Assembly: GCA_964565865.1 (NCBI GenBank)
Contig: CAZMGM010000049.1
Location: forward strand, 1 to 16,013
Direction: 5' to 3'
From: CBDAPI01 sp964565865
GTDB lineage: Bacteria; Acidobacteriota; UBA6911; RPQK01; CBDAPI01
DNA: 16,013 nucleotides
Part shown: piece after piece, positions 6,981 through 14,895 of the stretch
Layout: the number at the start of each line of letters is the position of its first letter
Position numbering within the stretch: position 1 is the first letter of the stretch
The notes under the pieces: generated by a model
The model's database searches: none
Told to the model about the DNA's origin: nothing
Seen by the model: the letters and a program-made list of their open reading frames with translations, nothing else
Position numbers and translations under genes: made by a program

Positions 6981-8220
6981 TCTGGTCCTCCGTGGGTGCG
7001 TCTGATGGGACTTCGGCGCTCTCAATGATGCCGAGAAGGGCATCGGAAATTGAGTTTGCGAATGTCGGATCATTAATGTTGGCATCCACTTCGATTACGG
7101 AAATCCGGGGTTGAAGGTGTCTTCTGAGACCCTTCAGAAAGGCTTTGTCCGCCTCCGGCCAGTGGAAAGGCTGACCTGGAGCGGAAATCACCGAGACACC
7201 CCGCAAGGGGATGTAAACGGTGACCGGCCCCGTCGACCGGTTCAACTTTTCAGCGACGAGCTTCCCCAGGATCTCGTTCTCCTCGGGAGTCGTACGCATT
7301 AGTGTCACGTTCGGGTTGTGTTCATAAAAATGCCTGGCTGAAAACTTTTTCGGTACGGTTTCCGGAGCCCAGAAATTCACCATGTCAAGACATCCCGGGA
7401 CCACGACTGCCGGAGTTCCAGTACGGGCGGCCGCTTCCAGCCGGCGAGGTCCGGCGCTCAAGACTCCGCCAACCACTTCGTCGGCAAGTTCCGTAGTGGT
7501 GATGTCGAGAACGCCGGCCACGGAACCGGCTTCGATCAAGCTCTCCATGATTCGACCTCCACTGCCGACCGCATGAAAAATCAGCACTTCGTATCCGGCC
7601 TTTTCCAGGTGTTTCCGCGCGGCTTCAACGGCCGCGGTCGTATTTCCAAACATCGAGGCAGCAATGAGAGGCTTATCGGCGGCCTCTGCCACTGGAGTCT
7701 CGACCATTCCGCAAATGGCCCCGGCAGCTTGCGCGATTATCTGACACGAGATCCGATTTAGGCCGCTGATGTCGACGATGGAGGGCACCATAACGATATC
7801 CTTGATTCCCACGAAGCCGCTCACGTCACCACCTACAACCGTCGAAAGCATCAGCTTGGGGAGCCCAAGAGGCAGCGCTCTCATGGCACTGGTGGCAATG
7901 GAGGTCCCTGCACTACCCCCCATTCCCATCACCGCCTGAAAGCAGCCCTCCGCATGCAGTTGCGGGACTACCCGCTTCACGCCGCGGCTCATGGCCGCCA
8001 CGGCTTTTCCACGATCCTCAGATTGTTTGAGGAGTTCTGCGTCCTCTCCCGCGGCCCTCGCAACTTCCTGTCGTGAGACATCCGGCAAGAAAGCTGGGTC
8101 GCCCAGAATCCCCACGTCGATCACAAGGGTCTGATGGCCGCGCTCTTCGATTTGCTGTTTGAGGAAGCCAAACTCTAGACCCTTACTGTCGAGGGTCCCA
8201 ATCAAAGCGATGGCTGACAT
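6967..8220 (-). CDS. Tm-1-like (UPF0261) ATP-binding domain protein
   Basis: This is 417 residues with ATG at 8220-8218 and only a weak purine-rich site (GGTATGGA). It begins IALIGTLDSKG (4-14), then VIDVGILGDP (33-42), and has the family's glycine-rich segment GMGGSAGTSIATSAMRALPL (99-118). This is followed by GLPKLMLSTVVGGDVSGFVG, DIVMVPSIVDISGLN (141-155), and in the second half GSGGRIMESLIEAG and YIPLRGVS. This is the complete UPF0261/Tm-1-like domain, whose plant homologue Tm-1 binds ATP and blocks tobamovirus replication proteins. The bacterial function is unknown and is presumably metabolic. The gene ends inside the start of the TIM-barrel gene, so the two should be co-expressed and may form a complex equivalent to the fused eukaryotic protein. 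Confidence 0.9.
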   Translation of the reverse strand: MSAIALIGTLDSKGLEFGFLKQQIEERGHQTLVIDVGILGDPAFLPDVSRQEVARAAGEDAELLKQSEDRGKAVAAMSRGVKRVVPQLHAEGCFQAVMGMGGSAGTSIATSAMRALPLGLPKLMLSTVVGGDVSGFVGIKDIVMVPSIVDISGLNRISCQIIAQAAGAICGMVETPVAEAADKPLIAASMFGNTTAAVEAARKHLEKAGYEVLIFHAVGSGGRIMESLIEAGSVAGVLDITTTELADEVVGGVLSAGPRRLEAAARTGTPAVVVPGCLDMVNFWAPETVPKKFSARHFYEHNPNVTLMRTTPEENEILGKLVAEKLNRSTGPVTVYIPLRGVSVISAPGQPFHWPEADKAFLKGLRRHLQPRISVIEVDANINDPTFANSISDALLGIIESAEVPSDAPTEDQNVEL

Positions 8221-8252
8221 GGTTCCATACCTGAATCAACGGTGGGCACTAA

Positions 8253-8319
8253 AGGTTGGACTCGGACAATCCAAGGGCACACACCCACAGAGCGACACTG
8301 AACAGGCGAGCCCCAACCT
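8253..8319. repeat. Inverted repeat in the Tm-1-like gene leader
   Basis: AGGTTGG (8253-8259) and CCAACCT (8313-8319) are perfect 7-base inverted arms, and adjoining GAG/CTC pairs extend the stem imperfectly. The dyad sits 30-100 bases upstream of the Tm-1-like start, in the 168-base gap after the haem-domain lipoprotein gene. It could be a leader hairpin or an operator. Confidence 0.3.
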
Positions 8320-8388
8320 GCAGTCAAAGCGCTGTGGATACCGGCGAGCGCCCACCTCGAGAACCCAGAACTCGAATCCTCTATCACT

Positions 8389-11300
8389 TCAATCTTCCAT
8401 CCCTTCTGACGGGGCCATCAAAAAGCCCATCAGATCATTGATCTCGTTGGCTGCGAGCAGCTCCGTAAAATCCGAAGGCATAGGTGATTCGTCGACCGGC
8501 CGCATAGTCTCGATGTTGGACCGCAAGATACGGACTTCATTCTCGAGATCATCCATCAGAAGGACGCTCTCGGCGTCCTCTTCCGCAGGAAATCCCATGT
8601 AAATCACTCCGTTCTTCAGCCGGATCAGTTGGGTCTTGAAACCTTCCGCGACGTTGCGGCTTGGGTCTATGAGATCCTCCAGCAAACGGGTGACACCCCG
8701 TTCTGAGATCCCGTCCAGCTGTGGTCCAATGGTTTTGCCCCGGCCGGAGATCTGGTGGCAGCGCAAACAATGCTCTTGAAACACTTCCCAGCCGACTCGG
8801 GGCGAAGCGATCTCCAGATCAACCACTTCTACGAGTCCGTCGATGGTCGCCTGTCGGCGTTCATCCTCGGGCTCAACACCAGCTGTCAATTTTTCGTATC
8901 GCTCCTTCAAGTCAGGCCAATGAACCGACTGCATGGCCACCCTCGTGCTGGAAAGAAGGACCGTGGGTGCAAACTTCTTTCTTTCTACGGCAGTGAAAAG
9001 GATCCGGATCCCTTCCGGAGTCCGGGCCAGCCGGTCGGCGGTGAGTCTTTGATATCGGCGGGGCAGAACCGGAATGAGCTCAACAAGCTCTTGCTGGACG
9101 GCAGCACTGGAATCAACACCCAGCAGCACTTCTAGAATCCCGTTGCGGAGCAGTGGCAACCTCGACGATTCTCGGACGGCACGGGCCAGAAGCGGCGAAT
9201 AGAGCGTCTTATCGATAGCCGTCAGCGCCTGGGCCGCGTCTAGCCGGAAACCCACACTTTCTCCGTCGGAGGTGAAGATCCGGACCAGTTCAGGAGCGAC
9301 GCGCCGCCACCGTAGAGAACCGGCAAGTACTGCTCCCTGGCCCCGACTTTTATCGTCAGGATAAGCCATGAGTCGTTGCACCAGATTGCGGCCCCAGGGA
9401 TGCAGGAGAGATCCGGCCTCATCCTCGCGCCCCCGGGCACCCCGCAACAGGGATCGAAACGCCGAGTGCTCGACCTCCACACTCACCCACGCCTTGTTCC
9501 TCCCCCATTTCACCAGCCCATCGAAGTCTTCCTCGACCAGGTAGCGGGCGATGTGTTTCATCTGAGCGGGCTCGACCGCCGGCTCATCGCCTGAGCGTTG
9601 AATCCTCCGGAAAAGAAAGCGGGCTGCCAGAGCAGACCGCACACCAACTAGGGCCCTTATCAGGCTCGACTCCTCGTCATGACTCCACCTTTCTTCGAGA
9701 ACGTATTTCAGGACTTCACCATCGCGAAGCTGATCTCGAAGAGCCATGGCAGTCACATATCCGAGGTGAGAGTCCTCCTCCCCAACCTTGCTGGCCAGTT
9801 GGAGCAGGGGCCTCACGCTAGGGGCGTGGGGGTCAGCCCCGACTGCTTCCGCGGCCAGGCGCTGCGTGAGGGCATCCGGATCCTTTAATCCTTCCAGAGC
9901 AAGCTGCCTCTCGGCATCTCCGTAAGGAGGCGATTGCTGGGCCAGGATACGCATTGCGTGGACCCGTATGCTCCGGTTCGAGTCTGCCACCGCGGCAGCC
10001 AGTTGAGCAGTTTGGAGGTGGCCAAGGCGGTGCAGGATCCAGAGCCCTTGCACTCTCTGTGCAGCGCTGGAATTTTCGTCCTGCAGCATCGCCTTCACCG
10101 GACCCACGGCTTCGTGCTGCCAGCGGTCGGCAAGTTGATCAGCAGAGATTCTGCGGACAGTCAAGTTCGGATGACCGAGATCTTCGATTAGCTGACCGAT
10201 CGAGGCCTCCTGCCAGTTCCCTCGCGATGCATTTCGTGAGGCCTTCCTGACTCCGTCCCTGTACGTCACCCTCCAGATTCGCCCCCTCGTTCTGTCACGG
10301 TCCGGATGTTGCAAAGGCACCTCGTAGTGCCCGATGATCCGATTGTAGAAGTCGGCCACGTATATTGCTCCGTCTGGCCCCAGTTCCAGATCGACCGGGC
10401 GAAACCATGGGTCATCGCTCACCAGAAAATCGGATCGATGATCCGCAACCGGCGTCGAACCGCGCATCGTCACCCGATCCCGGTAAAGACGATTCGTGAC
10501 TACGTCCCCGGTCAGAACATTGTCCTGAAAGGCCTCGGGAAACTGATTGGCGGAGTAGTAGACAATCCCGGCGATGGCCGTTGATCCGTGGGCATGGTCG
10601 ATCATCTTCGGCCCGAAGCCGAGTCCCGTCGGCAGCCGAGTAAAGTGAGGATACTGCCCCCCCCTCTGAAGCTGGTAAACGGGCTGGGTGTGGCTATCGA
10701 CAGAGTATAGGTTGCCCAGTGGGTCGAAGGTCAGTCCAAAGGGATTGACCTGGCCGTAGGTGAACTGCTCCACCCTTGACCCATCCAGGGTAAACCGAAA
10801 CGTGTTTCCCGAGTCCATGGTGATTGCGCTTCCGTCGGCTCCCCGGGCGGTCGAAACATTATTAAACCCGTGACACGCGTACACCCAGCCGTCGAAGCCT
10901 CGGGTAAAAGCACTCACCATCCCATGAGTGTCCCGGAACCCGAACTTACCGAACAGCACAACCCTTTGATCGGCCCGGTCGTCTCCGTCCAGGTCGAAGT
11001 AGCGGTAGACGTAGGGGATGCTGAAAGCAATCGCTCCCCCTTGCACGGGCATCACTCCAACGGGAATGTTCAAGCCCTCCGCAAACACCGTAAACTTGTC
11101 TGCCTTTCCGTCGTGGTTCGTGTCCTCTAGGATCGTCACGCGGTCCTGACCCGTGTTGTCCTCCGCAGCGATCGGATACTCACGGGTCTGAGTCACCCAG
11201 AGCCGCCCCCGAGCGTCGAACGCGATGTTCATCGGCTTGCCGATATCCGGTTCTGCGGCAAACAGCTGGACTTCAAACCCTTCCGGCAGGTGAAACGTGT

Positions 11301-11499
11301 GCAGCGCCTCCTCCGGGGTCAGGGGATCAGTCTTTCGAATGTCGGTAGCCAGCAGATTCTCCACTGTCTCCGGCCCTCGGAAGGCGGGCTCGTCCCTGGC
11401 CTCTCCCAGTTCAGCGTCTGGTGTTGCACAACCCGAGAACGAGCTCGTTAGGATGGCGGCCAAAATTGCAATGGACCCGTAGACCGATTTCTTCTGCAA
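8389..11499 (-). CDS. Large PVC-type propeller/HEAT/haem-binding lipoprotein (membrane-bound dehydrogenase type)
   Basis: This is 1036 residues starting at a TTG (11499-11497) with GGGAGGAG just upstream; no alternative fits the signal peptide. Residues 1-24 form a lipoprotein signal (FSGC, Cys24). Residues about 58-430 match the Pirellula/Verrucomicrobium-type N-terminal propeller: PEEALHTFHLPEGFEVQLFA, AAEPDIGKPMNIAFDARGRL, TNHDGKADKF, DHAHGSTAIAGIVYYS, and PDGAIYVADFYNRIIGHYE. The middle (about 440-860) is helical, with HEAT-like repeats. The C-terminus has the single-haem motif CLRCH (911-915), GPQLDGI, and SPMPSDFTELLA, whose Met1007 is the likely sixth haem ligand. Such proteins are periplasmic or membrane-anchored and are thought to be redox enzymes of the sorbosone/glucose-dehydrogenase type; the substrate is unknown. 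No haem partner genes are next to it. The gene appears intact. Confidence 0.9.
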   Translation of the reverse strand: MQKKSVYGSIAILAAILTSSFSGCATPDAELGEARDEPAFRGPETVENLLATDIRKTDPLTPEEALHTFHLPEGFEVQLFAAEPDIGKPMNIAFDARGRLWVTQTREYPIAAEDNTGQDRVTILEDTNHDGKADKFTVFAEGLNIPVGVMPVQGGAIAFSIPYVYRYFDLDGDDRADQRVVLFGKFGFRDTHGMVSAFTRGFDGWVYACHGFNNVSTARGADGSAITMDSGNTFRFTLDGSRVEQFTYGQVNPFGLTFDPLGNLYSVDSHTQPVYQLQRGGQYPHFTRLPTGLGFGPKMIDHAHGSTAIAGIVYYSANQFPEAFQDNVLTGDVVTNRLYRDRVTMRGSTPVADHRSDFLVSDDPWFRPVDLELGPDGAIYVADFYNRIIGHYEVPLQHPDRDRTRGRIWRVTYRDGVRKASRNASRGNWQEASIGQLIEDLGHPNLTVRRISADQLADRWQHEAVGPVKAMLQDENSSAAQRVQGLWILHRLGHLQTAQLAAAVADSNRSIRVHAMRILAQQSPPYGDAERQLALEGLKDPDALTQRLAAEAVGADPHAPSVRPLLQLASKVGEEDSHLGYVTAMALRDQLRDGEVLKYVLEERWSHDEESSLIRALVGVRSALAARFLFRRIQRSGDEPAVEPAQMKHIARYLVEEDFDGLVKWGRNKAWVSVEVEHSAFRSLLRGARGREDEAGSLLHPWGRNLVQRLMAYPDDKSRGQGAVLAGSLRWRRVAPELVRIFTSDGESVGFRLDAAQALTAIDKTLYSPLLARAVRESSRLPLLRNGILEVLLGVDSSAAVQQELVELIPVLPRRYQRLTADRLARTPEGIRILFTAVERKKFAPTVLLSSTRVAMQSVHWPDLKERYEKLTAGVEPEDERRQATIDGLVEVVDLEIASPRVGWEVFQEHCLRCHQISGRGKTIGPQLDGISERGVTRLLEDLIDPSRNVAEGFKTQLIRLKNGVIYMGFPAEEDAESVLLMDDLENEVRILRSNIETMRPVDESPMPSDFTELLAANEINDLMGFLMAPSEGMED

Positions 11500-11511
11500 G
11501 AGGGCTCCTCC
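11497..11511 (-). promoter_or_regulatory. Ribosome binding site that decides a TTG start
   Basis: On the minus strand GGGAGGAG is followed after five bases by TTG CAG AAG AAA. The strong site, the correct spacing and the immediate lipoprotein signal peptide downstream support the TTG as the initiation codon of the haem-domain lipoprotein. Confidence 0.7.
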
Positions 11512-11519
11512 CGGAGATT

Positions 11520-11757
11520 CTAGCAGTCGCGATTGGAACTTGCTCTAACTACCCGAGCCCGCTCCGCCGCCGATATCCTCGCAAACACCCCCCTATTAGA
11601 GGCCCTGGTGAACTTTGCGAAGACCAGGTCGTCCTTGTCCCTGCGATCCACCATATAGAACTTCTGGCTCCGGTATTCGGTCGGTCAGGCACTCGCTTTT
11701 CGGCTGGCCGTCGAAAACACAGATATCCATCATAAGGTCTTTCTCATCAACGGAGAC
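11520..11757 (-). pseudogene. Frameshifted remnant of an unidentified protein C-terminus
   Basis: Two adjacent minus-strand frames each carry protein-like sequence: VSVDEKDLMMDICVFDGQPK, then SECL, in one (11757 to about 11688), and TEYRSQKFYMVDRRDKDDLV, then FAKFTRAS, in the next (about 11681 to 11598, open to the TAG at 11522). The junction is a tandem GACCGACC (forward ggtcggtc, 11679-11686). Removing one four-base copy joins the frames as ...SECLTEYRSQKF.... This is what a recent four-base duplication in a gene would look like. No family is recognised. Upstream (11760-12000) another frame has a signal-peptide-like stretch (GLICLLLLTFLPA), so the original may have been a small exported protein, but the link is not shown. 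Confidence 0.45.
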
Positions 11758-12155
11758 GATACGTGCTAGCAAGCGGAGACACGATCGCTGATCCAAAAGT
11801 ACTATCCGGGTGTGCCTCTGAGGGCGCCACTACAAGGGGTAGCATCCCTGTGGTCCCACGAGAAAGCGACTCGGTTGCTTGTGGGGGGCTACATTCCGCA
11901 ATGCACCTGGAGAGACAGAGATGTTCTTGGCTGGCAGGAACGTCAGAAGCAGTAGACAGATCAAACCGGGAGTGGGCCATCCGGCCTGGTCACTACTTAA
12001 TTAATATTCGCTACTTACAAATGTAAGGATGCAAGCGGAATATCGGCTCGGTCGACTTTGCTTGCTGCCCGTCGGTGAGCGACCGGGAGTGTGAGGGCGA
12101 AAAAACGCCGGGGCACTACGCCTGCAACAGCGCTTTGTCCCATGTAACAATTAGG
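11758..12155. other. Intergenic gap upstream of the remnant, downstream of the MFS gene
   Basis: No intact gene is seen in these roughly 400 bases. Short open frames on both strands lack family motifs. A hydrophobic stretch in one minus-strand frame (about 11920-11980) could be a decayed signal peptide. The MFS gene's transcript should end here. The only nearby hairpin with a T tract (GGCG TTTTTT CGCC, about 12098-12111 on the minus strand) has the T run in its loop, so it is not a normal terminator. Confidence 0.4.
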
Positions 12156-13502
12156 CTAACTGATGCCCAGCTTCTTCTGGATCTCCTCCAGCGGAACACC
12201 TTTGGTCTCGGGCATGAAGAGCAGAACCCAGAACAGCTGCAGAACCATCATTACGGCATAAAACGCAAACGTGTGCCCCCCCGATTGAGCTGCAATGATC
12301 GGAAAGGTCCACGAAATCAACGCTGCCATCACCCAGTGTATAGAACTTCCCAGAGCCTGCCCCCTGGCGCGAATACGGTTCGGGAATATTTCGGCAAGAA
12401 AGACCCAGATGACGGCTCCCTGACCGAAAGCGTGGGAAGCGATAAAGACGAGCAAGCTTACGAGTACGACAACACTTCCCGTCGGAGTGAACTCAGTTCC
12501 GTGGGCATAGAAGGCCCATGCTGTACTGGACAGACTCACGATATAGCCGATCGAACCAACCAGCATAAGCCTTCGCCGTCCGAAGTGGTCGATGACCAAA
12601 AGTGCCAGCATGGTGAAAATCAGGTTGGTGCCTCCCACAGCGACTGTCTGAAGGAGAGCTGAATCGGCTCCTGCCCCGGCCATTTTAAAGATGTAGGGGG
12701 CGTAGTACATGAGCGCATTGATCCCCGACAGTTGGTTGAACATTGCGATGGCAACTGCCAGCAGGATCGGTCGGAGATAAGCGCTGCGGAAGAAAGGCTC
12801 TTTCAGACTGTGGCGGGACGAGCCGAGTGAGTTTCTGATCTCGTTGACCTTTGCCTCCAGATCACCCGTGTCGGTACCAAGATTTCTCAGGACCTCGCGC
12901 GCCTCATCAGAGCGCTTCTGGGCGACCAGCCAGCGAGGGCTAAGCGGGGTTAAGAAGAGTAGACCGAAGAAGACTGCAGCCGGAAATATCTCGATGCCAA
13001 ACATCCACCGCCATTCGAGGGCCCCCAGTTCGAACTGAGCGATGAGATAGTTGGAGAAGAAAGCGAGTAGGATTCCAAAGACGATATTGAACTGCGTGAC
13101 TGCAACCAGGCGTCCCCGGAGCCTGGCCGGAGAGATCTCAGCAATGTACATTGGAGAGACTACCGAAGCTCCTCCAACGGCGACCCCACCTATGAAGCGG
13201 AAAAAAAGGAAAGACAACCAGTCCCAGGCCGCAGCACTCCCCACTGCAGAGATGAAATATAAAACTGCAATGATGACCAGTACTCGCCGCCGGCCCAGAA
13301 AATCAGCTGGTCGTCCTGCCGCGATTGCCCCTGCAATGGTGCCGATCAGTGCACTGGCGACAGTCAATCCTAACCAGAAGGGACTCAAGTCGAAAACACT
13401 TCTCAACCAGTCAGTTGTGCCTGATATTACGGCAGTATCAAAGCCGAATAACAATCCTCCTAGGGCGGCGATAATCGCTGCCCGTAACAAGTAAAAGTTC
13501 AC
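12156..13502 (-). CDS. Sugar porter family MFS transporter
   Basis: It encodes 448 residues from the GTG at 13502-13500, which has AGGAGA seven bases upstream. An in-frame ATG at 13541 would add 13 polar residues before the typical MNFYLLRAAIIAALGG start and is less likely. Twelve membrane helices are expected. Sugar-porter signatures are present: GGLLFGFDTAVISG (15-28), FLGRRR (68-73) in loop 2-3, RFIGGVAVGGASVVSPMYIA (102-121) with EISPARLRGR, SPRWL (188-192), NQLSGINALMYYAPYIF (256-272), DHFGRRRL (305-312) and the C-terminal PETKGVPLEEIQ. These belong to proton- or gradient-driven hexose/pentose carriers such as XylE and GalP. Two deviations are visible: PLSPRWL instead of PESPRWL, and NQLSGIN instead of QQxSGIN, where the first Gln normally contacts sugar. 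It is divergent from the fructokinase-like gene, which suggests uptake of the sugar that enzyme phosphorylates. Confidence 0.93.
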   Translation of the reverse strand: MNFYLLRAAIIAALGGLLFGFDTAVISGTTDWLRSVFDLSPFWLGLTVASALIGTIAGAIAAGRPADFLGRRRVLVIIAVLYFISAVGSAAAWDWLSFLFFRFIGGVAVGGASVVSPMYIAEISPARLRGRLVAVTQFNIVFGILLAFFSNYLIAQFELGALEWRWMFGIEIFPAAVFFGLLFLTPLSPRWLVAQKRSDEAREVLRNLGTDTGDLEAKVNEIRNSLGSSRHSLKEPFFRSAYLRPILLAVAIAMFNQLSGINALMYYAPYIFKMAGAGADSALLQTVAVGGTNLIFTMLALLVIDHFGRRRLMLVGSIGYIVSLSSTAWAFYAHGTEFTPTGSVVVLVSLLVFIASHAFGQGAVIWVFLAEIFPNRIRARGQALGSSIHWVMAALISWTFPIIAAQSGGHTFAFYAVMMVLQLFWVLLFMPETKGVPLEEIQKKLGIS

Positions 13503-13726
13503 GTGTCTCTCCTGTAGATGAAATGATTCTACCTCCATCACTCCATCAAAATCCTGGCGGAATAGGGAAGACTGATTTGGTAAGAACGATCAACATGGGT
13601 GACCTGGCCGGTATACTGAAGATTGCCGTCCAGAGGGGGGGAGAACGCAACGCAGAGTTGATGAGGTAGGCTTCGAACAAGTTGGAGCCGGCCATCGAGA
13701 AGATGGATTGAGGCCGGCCGTCTCTG

Positions 13727-13747
13727 GTACCGGACTGAGTTCGGTAC
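13727..13747. promoter_or_regulatory. Near-palindromic operator candidate
   Basis: GTACCGGACTGAGTTCGGTAC matches its reverse complement at 18 of 21 positions, with GTACCG/CGGTAC arms. Its size and symmetry suit a dimeric repressor of sugar genes, and it lies in the divergent permease/kinase region. Confidence 0.4.
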
Positions 13748-13852
13748 GGACTGGTTGGGTGCTCGCTAACGGCTTGTTCGAGTTAAGCAGCGACGAGCGA
13801 TGTCCGCAGTTGTTCCCGGCAACCAAGCGGATTCACAATCCTCTGGCATGGG

Positions 13853-13888
13853 GTGGAATTGCGTGGATTAAGATCTACGCAATTCCAC
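13853..13888. promoter_or_regulatory. 36-base palindrome upstream of the ROK kinase
   Basis: GTGGAATTGCGT (13853-13864) and ACGCAATTCCAC (13877-13888) are perfect 12-base inverted arms. The 12-base centre GGATTAAGATCT continues pairing (one G-T, then GAT/ATC) to a TAAG loop, giving a stem of up to 16 pairs. It ends 69 bases before the kinase start. It could be an operator or, if transcribed, a leader hairpin. No T run follows, so a terminator is unlikely. Confidence 0.6.
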
Positions 13889-13957
13889 ACTCGTTACCAT
13901 CCGGGCTTATCATAGCCGTGGCGGTCCCCGTCACTAAGGTCGAAGAGAAGTTCTGCA

Positions 13958-14857
13958 ATGAGAGAGTTTTACGGATCAATCGAGGCTGGCGGGACCAAGT
14001 GGGTGTGTGCGGTGGGAAGCGGTCCAGACAAGGTTGAAGATACAACTGTATTTGTCACAACCACACCGGACGAGACTATTCCTGTGGTGATCGAATACTT
14101 CCGGAGCCATCATGAGCGACGGAGTCTTACAGCCATTGGAATCGGATCTTTTGGGCCTCTCGACTTGGACCAGGGATCACCCACGTATGGCTGCATCAAG
14201 GCAACTCCCAAGCCAGACTGGGAAAACATAGATCTGGTGGGCAAGTTTCGGAATGGGCTCGGTCTTCCAGTTGCCCTTGAGACCGATACAAATGTTGCGG
14301 TCCTGGGCGAGCAGCAACTGGGAGCCGCCAAGGGTCTGAGTGATTGTATCTATCTCACAATTGGTACGGGCATCGGAGGAGGGATTATTGCAAATGGTGA
14401 ACTCGTCCATGGATTGTGCCACCCTGAATTGGGACATATCAAAATACCCCGCGGTCGCGGTGATTTATTTTCAGGGATTTGCCCGTTTCACGGAGACTGT
14501 TTCGAAGGTCTCGCATCAGGACCCGCGATCGAGCAGCGTTGGGGGGTGGCGGGGGAATTGTTAGAGGCGGAACACCCAGCCTGGGTTCTTCAAGCAGAGT
14601 ATGTTGCTTCGGCATTGACAAACTATATTTTCACACTCGCGCCACAACGCATTATTCTTGGCGGAGGAGTCATGCGGCAGAAGAAGTTATTTCCTTTGAT
14701 ACGAGAATCGGTTCAACGGATGTTAAGCAGCTATTTACCAGCGATTGCTGCTCGAACAGAGGATTATATTGTTGGCCCACGATTAGGTGATCGCGCAGGC
14801 ATTTGCGGCGCTCTTGAACTTGCGCGTCGTTTAGCGGGGAAGCAACTGAGTGCGTAG
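13958..14857 (+). CDS. ROK family sugar kinase, fructokinase-like
   Basis: This is 299 residues from ATG at 13958, with only a weak purine-rich site upstream (AGAGAAG). The N-terminal phosphate loop is SIEAGGTKWVCAVG (7-20). IGSFGPLDLD (62-71) and SPTYG...ATPKPDW (74-88) are typical of the fructokinase branch (GmuE/YdhR-like). TDTN (109-112) supplies the catalytic Asp110, and GTGIGGG (136-142) binds phosphate. The zinc module is complete: HPELGH (155-160), then Cys175, His178 and Cys181 in CPFHGDCFEGLASGPA. Expected reaction: ATP-dependent phosphorylation of fructose to fructose 6-phosphate, possibly also mannose or related hexoses. It is divergent from a sugar porter. The thioredoxin-fold gene starts 38 bases downstream and may be in the same transcript, with no obvious functional link. 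Length is normal for the family. Confidence 0.92.
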   Translation: MREFYGSIEAGGTKWVCAVGSGPDKVEDTTVFVTTTPDETIPVVIEYFRSHHERRSLTAIGIGSFGPLDLDQGSPTYGCIKATPKPDWENIDLVGKFRNGLGLPVALETDTNVAVLGEQQLGAAKGLSDCIYLTIGTGIGGGIIANGELVHGLCHPELGHIKIPRGRGDLFSGICPFHGDCFEGLASGPAIEQRWGVAGELLEAEHPAWVLQAEYVASALTNYIFTLAPQRIILGGGVMRQKKLFPLIRESVQRMLSSYLPAIAARTEDYIVGPRLGDRAGICGALELARRLAGKQLSA

Positions 14858-14895
14858 TCTGAATACCCCTAAAAAAGCAAACGGAGTCAGTGGCT

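Larger units (their letters stand above)
13503..13957. promoter_or_regulatory. Divergent regulatory region between sugar permease and ROK kinase
   Basis: These 455 bases must carry the promoters of both divergent genes. No gene is supported in any frame. Three dyads are present: GCCGGCC/GGCCGGC arms at 13687-13718 with an inner CCATC/GATGG stem, a 21-base near-palindrome at 13727-13747, and a 36-base palindrome at 13853-13888. No regulator gene is adjacent, so the controlling protein would be encoded elsewhere. I could not place -35/-10 boxes with confidence. Confidence 0.5.

Noticed and set aside
6129..7085. Longer form of the TIM-barrel protein starting at 7085
   Set aside because: The extra 35 residues overlap the Tm-1-like coding sequence and are unlike the family; the ATG at 6980 has a GGAGG site.
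12098..12111. GGCG-TTTTTT-CGCC as an intrinsic terminator for the permease gene
   Set aside because: The T run forms the loop and not the tail, and the stem is only four pairs.
12075..12662. Plus-strand open frame of 195 codons
   Set aside because: It is antisense to the 3' half of the sugar porter, and the reading is low-complexity polar sequence without motifs.
13590..14037. Small open frames in the permease/kinase intergenic region (both strands)
   Set aside because: No ribosome sites, no homology-like features, and the region is filled with dyads; the plus-strand one runs into the kinase in another frame.
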